From Patella vulgata (lineage: Eukaryota > Mollusca > Gastropoda > Patellidae), in assembly GCF_932274485.2 (NCBI RefSeq), contig NC_065886.2, positions 38,613,501 through 38,677,500 on the forward strand: a stretch of DNA of 64,000 nucleotides, given 5' to 3'. The stretch's first letter is position 1. Every line of letters begins with the position of its first letter. Made by a program: the position numbers and the translations under genes. Below the pieces are notes generated by a model. It was not told the origin of the DNA. It made no database searches and saw nothing but the letters and a program-made list of their open reading frames with translations. Positions 22,001 through 32,057 of the stretch are shown here, piece after piece.

Positions 22001-25000
22001 CACATAAAATAAATGTGTATAAAAAGTATACTACTACAAAATCCGTACAGCGATAATCCACTAAAATAATCGTGTTCCGCCTGTGTAATGATAACTGGTA
22101 AATGTTTTTCCAACTGGATACAACGTTGAAAAGCTGTAGGGAAATCTACAGCGTCAGTACTTTCACCTGGAATCCCATCTGGTAAACAATTAAAACAAGA
22201 ACAAAAATAAATACAAGCATTCAGTACATGTGCTTTAAATAACAATATACAATTTGTATTATTGCTTAACGCAAATATAATTCCTCTCAATCCCCTTATC
22301 AGAAATTCGTGATATACATTTTCTTCGTTATGTTATGTAAGGTACCATCTGAAATACATATTCCTCCCAGTCCCCTTATCAGAAATTCGTAATATCGCTT
22401 TACTCCGTTATGTTATATAAGGAACCATCGGAAATTTCAACACTTACAATTACTGCTCGTATACCCGTGAAGGGGGGGGGGGGGCTAGTGGTCTAGAGTG
22501 CCGCGCTTCGACCGCTAGTTGGCCGGTCACCTCTGGTTTGCGGTTGTGGTTTCGATCCCTGGTGTGAGCGTATGTGGCTTGGAGATAGGGGCGCCTTTTC
22601 TACCTCGTGGGTTTACTCCGATTTCCTCCCACAGGTAAAATCCCTGCGCGTGCGCTAAGATAATAAAAATGAAAAATAAGACTTGTCTGCGATATCACCT
22701 GCCGTGGAAGCGGACGTTAAACACTAAGACCAATAACAACAACTCGTATACCCGAACCAGAATTATCCTCATTTCTCAGATAATTTGAAAGATAACTAGA
22801 AGCATAGATATACTGTGGGGATACCACAGTACGGACGTCTGAAACTGTGGGCGTATAAATATAAAATACTTTCAGGCAGGCAAGAAAATTAAGAATCATT
22901 TGGGTCAGCGACTTTGTTGAGTATATTTTAATAGTCTTTTCCTCATCCGTCTACATAGTGGTGGACACAGCCCCTTTCCACCCCGTTATTCGAAAAAAAA
23001 CCCCTACTGATAGTGTTCTTTGTTTTATTTATACGGTTTCTAACCTGTGTCAGGCCCTGCACTGCAGATATAGTGGTTAGGTTCTGTACATAGTGTTGTG
23101 TACCATTTACCATCTGTTCTCATAACAGCACAAGCAGCCCCACCTTGTTCTTGCGGTTCGTTTTTACCCCAGTTCACAACACCCAGTAATTTACCATTTT
23201 TCCATTGATAACTTTGTAGAGTTTCATTCCATTTTAAACCAATTTTTGCCCTTTGTCTGTAAAACAACAGCCAACTCCTTACATTAAAAACAATTCAGAT
23301 GATAGTAAGTATCTTAATGACGATAGTATTAAATGAAAACCAAAAACATTTAATTTTACTTGAATGCACTTAATAGCATCCCTTACCTTACATTTGACCA
23401 ATCTCAGATATTTATGTTTTCTACTGATTTAATGCCGCCATATATGGCTCCTAATTCGATTCCCAGATTGTACGTGACATGGAGTACGGTTACCCCCCCC
23501 CCCCCCACACACACACACACCACCACTGCTAAAGACAACAACGTGCAAGCGAATTATTGAAATACAATTGAACCATATGTTAGTCCCGAAATAACCTAGT
23601 TTGTGTCGAGTGGACGTTAAACTCGCCCCCCCCCCCCTCCCTTATCAATCTTTCTCTGTGCGTAACAAGGTGTGGTGTCGCCTGCCCAACCTCATGGGTT
23701 TACTTGGGGTTATCCGCACAGCCAAAGACTGTATGGCGTATGCCCGTCTTCATGGCCCAATTGGTACAGAAAAGTAGGACATTAAACCCCATTTCAGTTT
23801 TCTGTAACATACGGTCCTACACACATGTCTTTACTCCGTAAGAATTTCATAGCAGCGTCAAATTCTTGTTGTGTTGACATCATCATTAAATCCATGTCAT
23901 GACTATCACAAAATGTCTGGGCATCCAATGAACATTGCTCTGTGTCACCTTTTATAAAAGTACATTCTGAAAGACATAAGAATGAGTTTGAACACTAAAA
24001 GAAAATGTAAAGAGGTTAAGCTCTAAAAATGAACACAGTAATTTTTAAATATATCTGTCAGTCGTTCTCCGAACGAATAATGTAATTCGAATTTAAATCG
24101 ACCCAATGAATGCGCCGAACTTTGTCAAGTCCTCATATTTAACCTGAGGGGACCCCACGTGACACCGGTGTTACATAGATTTTTGACCCCACCCCATAGA
24201 AAAAAATAATTCATAAAACTAATCAAATACACTCTTAAAAACCCAACGTGACAAATAAGTTACAATGTAGTACGTCAAGATGCTGATAGATGTCACGTCA
24301 CTTGTGATCATGTAATTCCATCAATGGCTGCACCCATGTTGCACAGAACTTGCGTGATAGAGGAGTGAATTCCCCGCTGTGGTTTAAATTACAGGTGAGT
24401 ACAGATAAAAACCCATAGTTATTTTTGAAAGCCTGGATTCAATCAAATATATACTCTTCAAAAAAAAAAAAAAAAAATAATAATAAAAAAAAAAAATAGA
24501 GGATATTCAGAAACAATGCAAAACTGCGGAAATGCACTGCTGTTGTATGTTAATAACAGGTCAAAAGTGAATATGGACGTTTCTGATTTTTGTCTTAATG
24601 ATGAGTAATTGCTCCACCAATCCTCAGACATTCAGCAATTCGTCGTGGCATGGCCCTAATTAACCGTCCAATCACGATTTGGGGCAATCTGCTCCACTTC
24701 TCTTGCAGTGCCACTGCCAATTCTTGCAGTGTTGTCGGTTGACGTTGACGTCGACGAACACGTCTCCCGATAATGTCCCAGACATGCTCTATAGGGGAAA
24801 GGTCAGGACACATGGCTGGCCAAGGCATATGGACGATATGGTGACGCTGGAGGTAGTCATTCACGACACGACGACCTGCACGTTGAGCAAAGGGCAGAAC
24901 TATCGGTGCGAGGATGCGGTCACGGTAGTACACACCAGTGACCCTTCCTTGAACAATATGCAAGTCCGTTCTGCCAGTCATGGTGATTCCTCCCCACACC

Positions 25001-28000
25001 ATAACAGACCCACGCCCGAATCTGCCATGATGTCTGATGTTAACGTTAGCATGGCGGTCATTTACGCGCTTCCAAACGCGAGCACGCCTATCGGTGAAAT
25101 CCAGAGTAAATCTGGACTCATCTGAGAACATTACACGCGCCCATCGACGATTATCCCAATTTCTACGCTGCCTACACCATTGGCGCCTGTTTGCCATGTG
25201 CTGGCGAATTAATGGAGGCACAACACGCGGTCGTCGCGCATGCAAATGGGCTGCATGTAGCCGATTTCTAATCGTTTGGAGTGTAATTCGAATTCCTGTA
25301 ACTTGGTACAAATTTACAGAAAGCTGATTGACCGTTTGTCCTCCTGTATGAATGTATCGATCCTGGGCTTGTGTAGTGGCTGTAGGACGACCTGAACGAG
25401 GTCTATCATCAACATTGTGTGTTTGTTGGTACCGGTTCCACAGTCTGCTGATCAAAGACTGTGACACATAAGCATGTTGGCTACTGCTCGTTGTGTAGAA
25501 CCCATTTGAAGCATGCCAATAGCACGTAGATATTATGCAAGAACCGGTAGGAAAGCAAACATGGATAGGATAAACCAGCACGCAGCAGTTTTCATCAACC
25601 CTTCCTTGAAGTGTCAAACAGTCCGTCTTCATTAGCCCTAGTTCGGAGCAGAAAAGTAGGACGTTAAACCCCATTTCATTTCATTTCATTTTGAAGTGTC
25701 AAATTTGACCCCCCCCCCCCCATGTGCAGCTCAGTGGTTCTATTGGGGCGATAAGTTCTTCATCTGTGAATATACTCTCAAAGCATGTCAAGTGACCATG
25801 ACTATTTATCATATCATAACCTGCATAGGTACTTTCATTTCAATATCCCCTACTTTTTTTGAAGAGTATATTATGCATATTTCAAGGTCTGATGTCAACC
25901 ACTCGCCCACCCCCCTCTCCGGCAAAAAAGAACAAATGAAGGCCTGGATTTAATCAAATATATGCGTATTCCAAGGTCTAATGCCCGCCCCCTCCCCCAC
26001 CCGGGCAAAATCACAGTACATGTATATGGGGTTGGTGCAGATGCCCAGTGTGAGGATGTATTGGGAAACAGAGACGTCCTACAGTCCAGTGAGTGGTGTG
26101 ATGAGCCGTAACCGTTTCAGTATCTTCTTACTGTCATCCACTTCGTGGACAAACTGGAAAATTAGGCCATTTTTGACAAGGTACGTGAAAGATGTCTGAG
26201 TGTTGTTCCTGAAGACTATAATTCAGTAGACGAGATGATGTGCCAGTATAAAGGTTCAACGAGCTCCATCAGAAAAGCAAGCCACATCCTTGGAGTTTCA
26301 AGATCCGGGGAAGGGCTGGCATTAGTGGTTTGTTGTATGACTTCACTGTGTATCAAGGTGGAACGGGCAAGCACACTGAACTAGGCCAGGGTGCTGATGT
26401 CGTACTGAAACTGGCCTCAACCTTGCCATTCGGTGCAACGTACAAGATCTACGCGGACAACCTGTTCACCGGGGTTCCTCTTCTGCTGAAGCTCAAGGAG
26501 AGAGGGATGCTTTACGTGGGAACTATCCGTAAAAACCGCTTACCAAACTGCAATCTTGAAGACGAGGCAAGTCTGAAGAAAAGTGGTAGGGGTGCGTACG
26601 ACTACAGAGTAGAATACGACCACAACATAGTAGCGGTGGTGTGGCACGACAACAAAGCCGTGACCCTCCTCTCTTCCTACGTTGGTGTAGATCCAGTTGG
26701 TCAAGCCAGGAGATGGAACAAAAAACAAAAGCAGCATACAGATGTTGTGATGCCCGCTATCATCAATGAATACAACACCTTCATGGGGGGGGGGGGGAGG
26801 TCGACAAACTAGAAGCTTTCCTTGCCAAGTACAGATTCAGAATGAAGTCCCGCAGATGGTACATGTATCTCTTCTGGCATTTCATCATGGTGGCTCTGGT
26901 ATCGGCGAGATTATGTCCAGATGCAGCTTCCACAAAAGAACATGCTCAAACGACGCTTCAAGGCTATAGTTGCAGATAGTTTGATGAACATGAATGCAGA
27001 ACGACACCGTGGAAGGCCATCACTTGACGACAAAACATCAGCAACACCCCAAAGAAGAATCACAAAGGCCCCATCTCAGGATATACGCTTAGACAAATAC
27101 GAACACTGGCCAGTCCAAGTGGAGAAGCCGGGGCGTTGCAAAAAGTGTGAGGACAATCAGACCACCACCCAGTGTTCTAAGTGTGGGGTCAGACTTTGTT
27201 TTGTAGAGGGGCGCAACTGTTTTATGGAATTCCACAAGAACTAGTTGTGTTGTGTTAGTTGGGCTCTGATATGCAAACCTGCCCTTTGTTGTGAGCTGTA
27301 GTTTGGATGCTATATTTTGGGTCCCTACTTGTGTTTTGCTAGTTGGATTCTGGTATACATTGATAAGACTGCAGAGTAGTTTGCATCCCATTGTAGAGTT
27401 GGCAGTCTCATAATAATCTGTATTTGTTTTAAATATGGTAAAAATAAAGTTGAATATATTTTTGAAAATCCTTATGTTCTTGTCACTTTACAAACGTTGA
27501 AACCCAGGGTGACACGCATGTCACAGTTCCAACAGCAGCTTAAATGAGGTCAAAGGTCAGATTTGGTGCCAGCTATGTCAAACATGCCTTAAATCCTTTC
27601 AGAAACCCAAAGATAGATTATTTTATTGTGGCACCCATAGCTTGGGTTCCCTAGGTTTTAAAGCAGAGCTTGGGAGCTAGTTTGCAATTAACGCGACATT
27701 ATACCCTTTCAAAGAATTATTTAATTCGAATTCGAATTAGTCCTGGACCAATATAGCCTGATTGGAGTTGACGTGCCAAAAATCTGTTTTATTTCATTTC
27801 ATTCCATAACTTGAAGTAGGTGTTGTTCATAATCTTAGATTGGATGAAGAGGATTTATAAGGGGTTTTTTCGGGTTTATACCACTGTTAAGCTTCGATAA
27901 AATGTCGATGAAATACAATCGCGATACCCCCATTTCCCGACGATTTAGTTAATTTAAATGAATGTAAGAAATCGTTTTAATATTCATTCAACTCTTACAA

Positions 28001-29462
28001 TAATTTACAGGATAATTAAACAGGCATTATGCAAGAGCTAAATCTGCCTATTGCGGGTCTTTCTTTAGGCTTACTTGTTATATAAACTATTAATTAGACA
28101 TTTATTAACATAACAAGACCATAATCAACTCTCGATGCAATCGGAAGGATCCGATATTAACTTGATAAAAACGGTTCGATCATTTAACCAGTACGCTGGT
28201 TACAATCAATGCACATATCTTGTCGAACCTTCAAAGGATAATATCTTTGCCCGAAATAAAGTAACCTTGCCGAACCTTCAAAGGCTAATATCTTTGCCCA
28301 GAATAAAGTAATTTGATTGAGGTTTTCAATATTTATATTCCTTTTGAATTATCTATATTTGAATTATTATAGCCGGAACGACCAACTTTTATCTAAATCT
28401 TATATAATACTTCTTTAAGTAGAGATATTTTACCACAAATTAATTATATATAAACGAACAGGCTGTTTTTTTAAAGGTCTTTTTTATTTAACATGCAGGG
28501 GCTCACTTTCTTTCTTTTTCGAATTTAAAAACAGATTTTGTATTTTGTTTTTCATGGTTTTGCAAGATTATTTGGATCTAAGAATTTCTTCTTGTGTCCC
28601 CAGGTACACACACACACATGTGGTGTAATCCGAAGCCTTGGTGTAAACTATTCAAGTCTTTTTAATGGCGAGTCGCGGTGGCTCAGTGAGTAAGTTCACT
28701 ACCGGTGTTTTTTTTTACACCAGGAAAATTCCGCTTGATTTTCCGACGTGGCGTCCCCTTGTCAGTATTGCAGGACAGAGGCCGACAAAGAAATTTGTCT
28801 AGCCGTTCGGATGGGGCGAAAGCAGCGACCTATGTACATATTTGCGTTCTTGTAAAGGACCCTTGACAGTTGGAATTCAAAATAAGAGTAGAAATGAAAT
28901 GAAATGGGGTTTAACGTCCTACTGTTTTGCTCCTATACTTGGCTAATGAAGACGGGCATACGCCATACAGTGTGCTATGAGGGAAATTTTGCTCGGGCAG
29001 CGGCACTATCGCCTACTCTTATATCGAATTCCAGCTGCCAGGGGATCTTTTACGTGCATTCCAATATATACACGGGACCTCGGTTTTTCGTCTCATCCGA
29101 TGGACTAGACAGCTGCCCTTGTCAGGCCCTCCGTTCTGAACCACTGACAAGGGGAAACCACGTTGGAAAATAAATAAGAGTAGACCGTAGTGCCGCTGTC
29201 AATGCATTCTGTATAGCGTATACCCAGTTTCATTTATTATTTAATGTGACAATGGAGTAATTACCCCCTATTCCCATCTCCTTCAGCCCGCCACTCCAAT
29301 AACCAATTTGATTTCTCCCTACACTATATTATCTATCTGTGCATAACACATTATTATTATAATTATTGAAGGGAATAATAAGAAAAAAACAAAAACACAC
29401 GAATACTTACCACATAGACAGAAGACTGTAAATAAAATCATCCATTCGAATAAATACATCAT
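18780..29462 (-). CDS. secreted protein with two C-type lectin domains and a PAN/apple-like domain, 6 exons
   Basis: Exons (minus) 29411-29462, 23813-23966, 23045-23256, 22049-22178, 20872-21074 and 18780-19036; total 1008 nt = 335 codons plus TAA, GT/AG at every junction, phases 1, 2, 1, 2, 1. Residues 1-17 are a signal peptide (MMYLFEWMILFTVFCLC). Lectin domain 1 spans exons 2-3 and keeps the four canonical cysteines (QTFC, GAAC, TTLC, YICS) and an IGLKW strand. Its calcium-site region reads NEPQ and the usual WND is replaced by KWYTTLC. Lectin domain 2 spans exons 4-5, with QRC, WLGI and FVCQ but without the inner disulfide pair. Exon 6 codes a PAN/apple-like segment (KKTECAMECSKSQECY, FVCRLYGN). 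C-type lectin and PAN modules bind glycans or proteins; a recognition role is inferred. TATAAA lies 93 bp upstream of the ATG. Confidence 0.88.
19740..19900 (-). mobile_element. SINE-B copy in lectin-PAN intron 5
   Basis: Minus orientation: body AACAATGGGAGGAAACCG, box B region GGGAAATCGAAACCACGCC, and a damaged head. Confidence 0.7.
20498..20815 (-). mobile_element. SINE-A copy in lectin-PAN intron 5
   Basis: Nearly complete minus-oriented copy, from ATGGGATTTAACGTCC to the tRNA-like head near CTGGCGAGTCAGCG. It ends about 57 bp from exon 5, close to its donor. Confidence 0.75.
20872..21074 (-). CDS. lectin-PAN exon 5 (lectin domain 2, second half)
   Basis: 203 nt, acceptor ACTCTTCTAG, donor GTAATC. 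It codes SNDVWLGINKCGNVFKWLTG and ends EKYPFVCQ. The segment between lacks the two inner cysteines. Confidence 0.85.
21420..21995. repeat. 58-bp minisatellite in lectin-PAN intron 4
   Basis: About ten diverged tandem copies of a unit containing ATTACGACACTAGCCACAAT, AGATGAACCAGATG and CCTACCACTATG. It fills more than half of intron 4 (21075-22048). Confidence 0.85.
22049..22178 (-). CDS. lectin-PAN exon 4 (lectin domain 2, first half)
   Basis: 130 nt, acceptor ATTGTTTACCAG, donor GTACGG. It codes DFPTAFQRCIQLEKHLPVI and TQAEHDYFSGL. Confidence 0.85.
22480..22745 (+). mobile_element. SINE-C, third tRNA-type SINE
   Basis: Head has box A TAGTGGTCTAGAGTGCCGCG and box B TGTGGTTTCGATCCCTGG. The 3' end reads GGACGTTAAACACTAAG followed by an (AAC)-rich tail. 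It lies in lectin-PAN intron 3 and is the only clear copy in the window. Confidence 0.7.
23045..23256 (-). CDS. lectin-PAN exon 3 (lectin domain 1, second half)
   Basis: 212 nt, acceptor TTGTTTTACAG, donor GTTAGA. It codes KIGLKWNETLQSYQWKNG, NWGKNEPQEQGGAAC and YTTLCTEPNHYIC. Confidence 0.9.
23440..23640 (+). mobile_element. SINE-B copy with C-runs in lectin-PAN intron 2
   Basis: Plus orientation with CGATTCCCAGATTGTACGTG, CAAGCGAATTATTGAAATAC, CCCGAAATAACCTAG and GGACGTTAAAC. Runs of C and AC interrupt it. Confidence 0.75.
23735..23796 (+). mobile_element. SINE-A 3' fragment
   Basis: The last about 60 bp of SINE-A (ATGCCCGTCTTCATGG to GACATTAAACCCC). It ends within 20 bp of lectin-PAN exon 2, just past its donor site. 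Confidence 0.7.
23813..23966 (-). CDS. lectin-PAN exon 2 (lectin domain 1, first half)
   Basis: 154 nt, acceptor TTATGTCTTTCAG, donor GTATGT. It codes CSLDAQTFCDSHDMDLMMM and QQEFDAAMKFL, the N-terminal helices of a C-type lectin fold. Confidence 0.85.
24595..25674 (-). pseudogene. Tc1-like transposase lacking its middle catalytic Asp
   Basis: The 359-codon frame is open, but its first about 20 residues (MGFNVLLFCSELGLMKT) are antisense SINE-A and the next about 40 show no similarity I can place. Transposase homology begins near residue 60 with SQSLISRLWNRYQQT and the hinge DDRPRSGRP. The first Asp is in MFSDESRFTLDF (about residue 185) and the Glu in CPDLSPIEHVWD (about 305). Between PFAQ and VVNDYLQRH, where family members carry the QDNA-type motif with the second Asp, only RAGRR remains, so the DDE triad is incomplete. 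The N-terminal helix-turn-helix is also incomplete. The element cannot move itself. Confidence 0.85.
25622..25692 (+). mobile_element. SINE-A 3' fragment inside the Tc1 element
   Basis: GTCTTCATTAGCCC to GGACGTTAAACCCC and (ATTTC)n, plus orientation, fused to the 5' end of the transposase frame. Confidence 0.8.
25981..27244 (+). pseudogene. piggyBac transposase remnant (PGBD-like)
   Basis: Three blocks in different frames. 25981-26199 has MSRNRFSIFLL and PFLTRYVKDV, the N-terminal part of the DDE_Tnp_1_7 domain. 26330-26812 has YKIYADNLFTGVPLLLKLKE, GTIRKNRLPN and VVWHDNKAVTLLSSYVG. 26921-27244 has the C-terminal cysteine-rich finger CKKCEDNQTTTQCSKCG with RLCFVEGRNCF and the stop. The catalytic Asp of the YADNLFT motif is present, but the blocks are separated by frameshifts and the usual N-terminus is missing, so it is inactive. 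There are no introns, as expected of a transposon gene. Confidence 0.85.
28016..28418. mobile_element. possible TTAA MITE, 403 bp
   Basis: TTAA at both ends, left end ACAGGCATTATGCAAG, right end TTATATAATACTTC with CGGAACGACCAACTTTTATC inside, resembling the 10680-11274 element. The inverted ends are imperfect. It contains a 48-bp direct repeat at about 28220-28311 (GCCGAACCTTCAAAGG). It is in lectin-PAN intron 1. Confidence 0.45.
28667..28890 (+). mobile_element. SINE-A 5' part
   Basis: Head GGTGGCTCAGTGAGTAAG and body through CCCTTGACAGTTGGAATTC, cut off where an opposite copy begins. Confidence 0.7.
28893..29175 (-). mobile_element. SINE-A copy, inverted beside the previous one
   Basis: Minus orientation from GGGGTTTAACGTCCTACTG to GGGGAAACCACGTTGG. 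It forms a head-to-head inverted pair with 28667-28890, about 235 bp from exon 1 of the lectin-PAN gene. Confidence 0.8.
29411..29462 (-). CDS. lectin-PAN exon 1 (signal peptide)
   Basis: 52 nt from the first of two adjacent ATGs to donor GTAAGT, phase 1. The product MMYLFEWMILFTVFCLC is a typical short signal peptide. Confidence 0.85.
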
Positions 29463-29554
29463 TTACCAAGTTTCGTTTTGAAAGAAATATTCCAAGGTTT
29501 GCCAAATAAAATGATTTGAAAGTATTAAATCATATCACCACAACCTTTTAACGC

Positions 29555-29560
29555 TTTATA
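29555..29560 (-). promoter_or_regulatory. TATA box of the lectin-PAN gene
   Basis: TATAAA on the minus strand, 93 bp upstream of the start codon at 29462. Confidence 0.6.
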
Positions 29561-29807
29561 AGACTGAAGTGAAAGTGAGACAAGACGCTATCATGGCTTT
29601 ATTGAAACACCAATCGCAAGCCTCGATGCTTAATCAATTTTAGAATTTAAAAAAAAACACAAGAGCGGATCCAATTAAGGGCTGGTATGGGACGGACGTA
29701 AAACAATATCATGTCAACATTTTAACTAGGTTTTAAACATGCATTATGCAAGGGCTAAATCTGCCTATTGCAGGTCTTTCTTAAGGCATTGGGGGCGGGG
29801 GGCGGGG

Positions 29808-29992
29808 GGCGGGGTGGCCGAATGGTTAGCACGTGCGCGCTGTATCATAAGACCTGTCATTAAGTCAACTGGCGTGGTTTCAAATCCCCGGTTGTACGTG
29901 ACAAGGAGTAGGGTCGCCTGTCCAACCCCGCTGGTTTTCTCCGGGTCCTCCGGTTTCCTCCCACTGCTAAAGACCCTACGCGCAACGGCTGT
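29808..29992 (+). mobile_element. SINE-B, 3'-truncated
   Basis: Clear head GGTGGCCGAATGGTTAGCAC, box B GGTTTCAAATCCCCGG, and body to CCCTACGCGCAACGG. The tail is missing. Confidence 0.8.
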
Positions 29993-30214
29993 TCACGATT
30001 GACCGTAAAAATGGATAATCGAGATGGATAATGTGTTTATTATCGTAACAACATGAAAGTGTCGAAAGCAAAGGGAAATCACAAGTTGTCCTTCTATATA
30101 CCGGGCTGAAGTGACGAGTGATAACAGATACACGGGAGAATTTCTGCTCACTAATAATTAATTCGAAGACCAAAAGTTGTTATGTGAGACACAGAGATAG
30201 AGAGAAATTGGGGT

Positions 30215-30445
30215 TTATCATCTACTCGACAAAAACAAGGTCAGTTTTATTTCAATAATTCGCTTGCGCGTAGTGTTCTTTAGCTGTGGGAGGAAACCGA
30301 AGGACCCAGAGAAAACCCACAAGGTTGGACAGGCTACCCTACTCCTTGTCACGTACGACCGGAATCGAAACCACGCCAGTTGGTTCAATGACAGACCTTA
30401 TGATACAGCGCGCACGTGCTAACCATTCGGCCATCCAACCCCCCT
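30215..30445 (-). mobile_element. SINE-B copy
   Basis: Minus-oriented copy with TTTCAATAATTCGCTTGCGC, GTGGGAGGAAACCG, GAATCGAAACCACGCCAG and the head AACCATTCGGCCATCC. Confidence 0.8.
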
Positions 30446-31122
30446 GTTATGTGAGACTGAGAGGATATCTGACAATTCAAAAATGTAATTGAATGTCACT
30501 AGATAGATAGAAATAGTCCGTATTTATATTCCCCAATCTGATTAAACTACAGATCTATATTTCGTTTCGGTTTTTTTTATACTTTCGATGGCCTACACTA
30601 CATAAAGATCTGACAAGTTATAGCGATAGGTCACGCCAGGGGTCAAAAGACCGACTTATGACCCTATGATGTCAGACATTTGATTAACCAATCAGCATTG
30701 ATGTTACTAGTGGATTACCCACAGTTCCGTTTCATTGGCTTATCCCTGACACCATTCGGAATTATAAATAAACTTTTATAATTAAAGTCTCTGTTAAAAG
30801 CTTTTATTTAGAAAGAACAACCACGTAGTTTAATTTAGTTACATGCGTAAATATAAAATGTACAAATATAATTTTAGATCGCTATATTTTATAGAAAAAC
30901 TTTCAAATTTCAATAAAAGGTCAAAAATGAAATAAATATCTCAAAAAAGATTTTATACGTAGATGTTAAACCCGTCTTAGAAAAAGATACAAATTTATCT
31001 GAGATAACACGGACACAACACGGAGACGATAAGATGGTAAAACCGCCTTAAAAATGGATAAAAAGTGATCAAAATGAAAAGCATTAAATTTGGCAAGCAT
31101 TCCAGGATAAGATGCTGGATCT

Positions 31123-31199
31123 TTAGAAGAAATTTTTGATGAACACCAGTAAAGTTGAAATGAAGATGAGGGACAAATTGACTGTAATGGTACATCCAT
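31123..31199 (-). CDS. 6C-C exon 4
   Basis: 77 nt, acceptor CTATTTTTACAG. It codes DGCTITVNLSLIFISTLL and ends KNFF and TAA. The hydrophobic tail is intact and 6C-D exon 4 is its nearest relative. Confidence 0.8.
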
Positions 31200-31559
31200 C
31201 TGTAAAAATAGAACACATGTTGATATAATATAGTTGGCTGTCACTCAAGGTTCTTAACTAATGTACAGAAATTGCATACACTGGGTTCTACGACAATAAA
31301 CAATCTACGCTACATATTCCAACACTCGTTCAGAATAAGGTAATTTGAATTAAATTATTGAACGGATATAGCAAGAACGACCAGCTCTGTATCTAAAACT
31401 TACATAATGCATCGTTAATTATTAGCTTACTTTGTGTTCACGTTTGACAAGCTACAGCTTGAATATTTCGGCTACAGACCAAAATCGTGCAGGCTTGCTG
31501 ATTGGTACACTTATAAATTTCAAAATTTCTTTTCAATGCCCGCTAAGATCATTGATATC

Positions 31560-31930
31560 AGTATGCCACCTTCAGTTGGCTCAAGTTATTCACCCCAATC
31601 CATTCTGGTATTCTTTGGTTAATGGTGACTTTAAATTACGATATGTTCATAGTTGTCTTACCTATAGATCTATTGAACCTCCTGAAATATACTAATCGAA
31701 TCAAATGAAAAAGCTCTGGCTATATCTTTAAGTATCATATTGTTAGGTGATCTGGATTCAAATAATTTGAACCCGCGTGCCATTCTGAATCTTAATAACA
31801 TTACAATACCTACCAGGATAATTGACACATCAAGTACATTACTGGATCTTATACGTATCTCCTCTGTTTCTTAATGCGGAATGCCCAGATTTTCGTTTTA
31901 GAATAGCACTAGCTAATTCTTGGTGCATTG
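31560..31930 (+). mobile_element. CR1/L2-like LINE endonuclease fragment
   Basis: Interrupted plus-strand frames give GDLDSNNLNPRAILNLNN, TIPTRIIDTSSTLLDLIR, the C-terminal part of an APE-type endonuclease. It is badly decayed. Confidence 0.65.
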
Positions 31931-32057
31931 AATAAATACAAATGAATCTGCCAATATAGCAGTTGAATCCACTTCATTATAAATACAATCTGGGAGGACC
32001 ATTATCGGTGGTATCAAAGATAATTGACGAGTAAAATGCATTAAACATTAAACCTAC

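Larger units (their letters stand above)
24452..25869 (-). mobile_element. Tc1/mariner-like element nested in piggyBac
   Basis: Inverted ends TACTCTTCAAAAAAA at 24452 and the complement ending at 25869, flanked by TA. The transposase is on the minus strand. A related unoccupied sequence (AATCAAATATATGCGTATTC) lies beside it at about 25950 and shows the target was ATATATGC-like DNA. A SINE-A 3' fragment sits inside at about 25622-25692. Confidence 0.8.
24139..27661 (+). mobile_element. degraded piggyBac element in lectin-PAN intron 1
   Basis: TTAA is found at both proposed ends (24139-24142 and 27658-27661). The ends resemble each other inverted (CCTGAGGGGACCC on the left, CCTAGGGAACCC read inward on the right, offset by two bases). 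The transposase remains are inside on the plus strand. A Tc1-like element interrupts the 5' part. It lies in intron 1 of the lectin-PAN gene in antisense orientation to it. The ends are inferred; the family is secure from the protein. Confidence 0.7.

Noticed and set aside
31432-31695. Plus-strand ORF with FDKLQLEYFGYRPKSCRLAD
   Set aside because: Looks protein-like at first, but it runs into LINE-derived sequence and has no supporting splice signals or domain.
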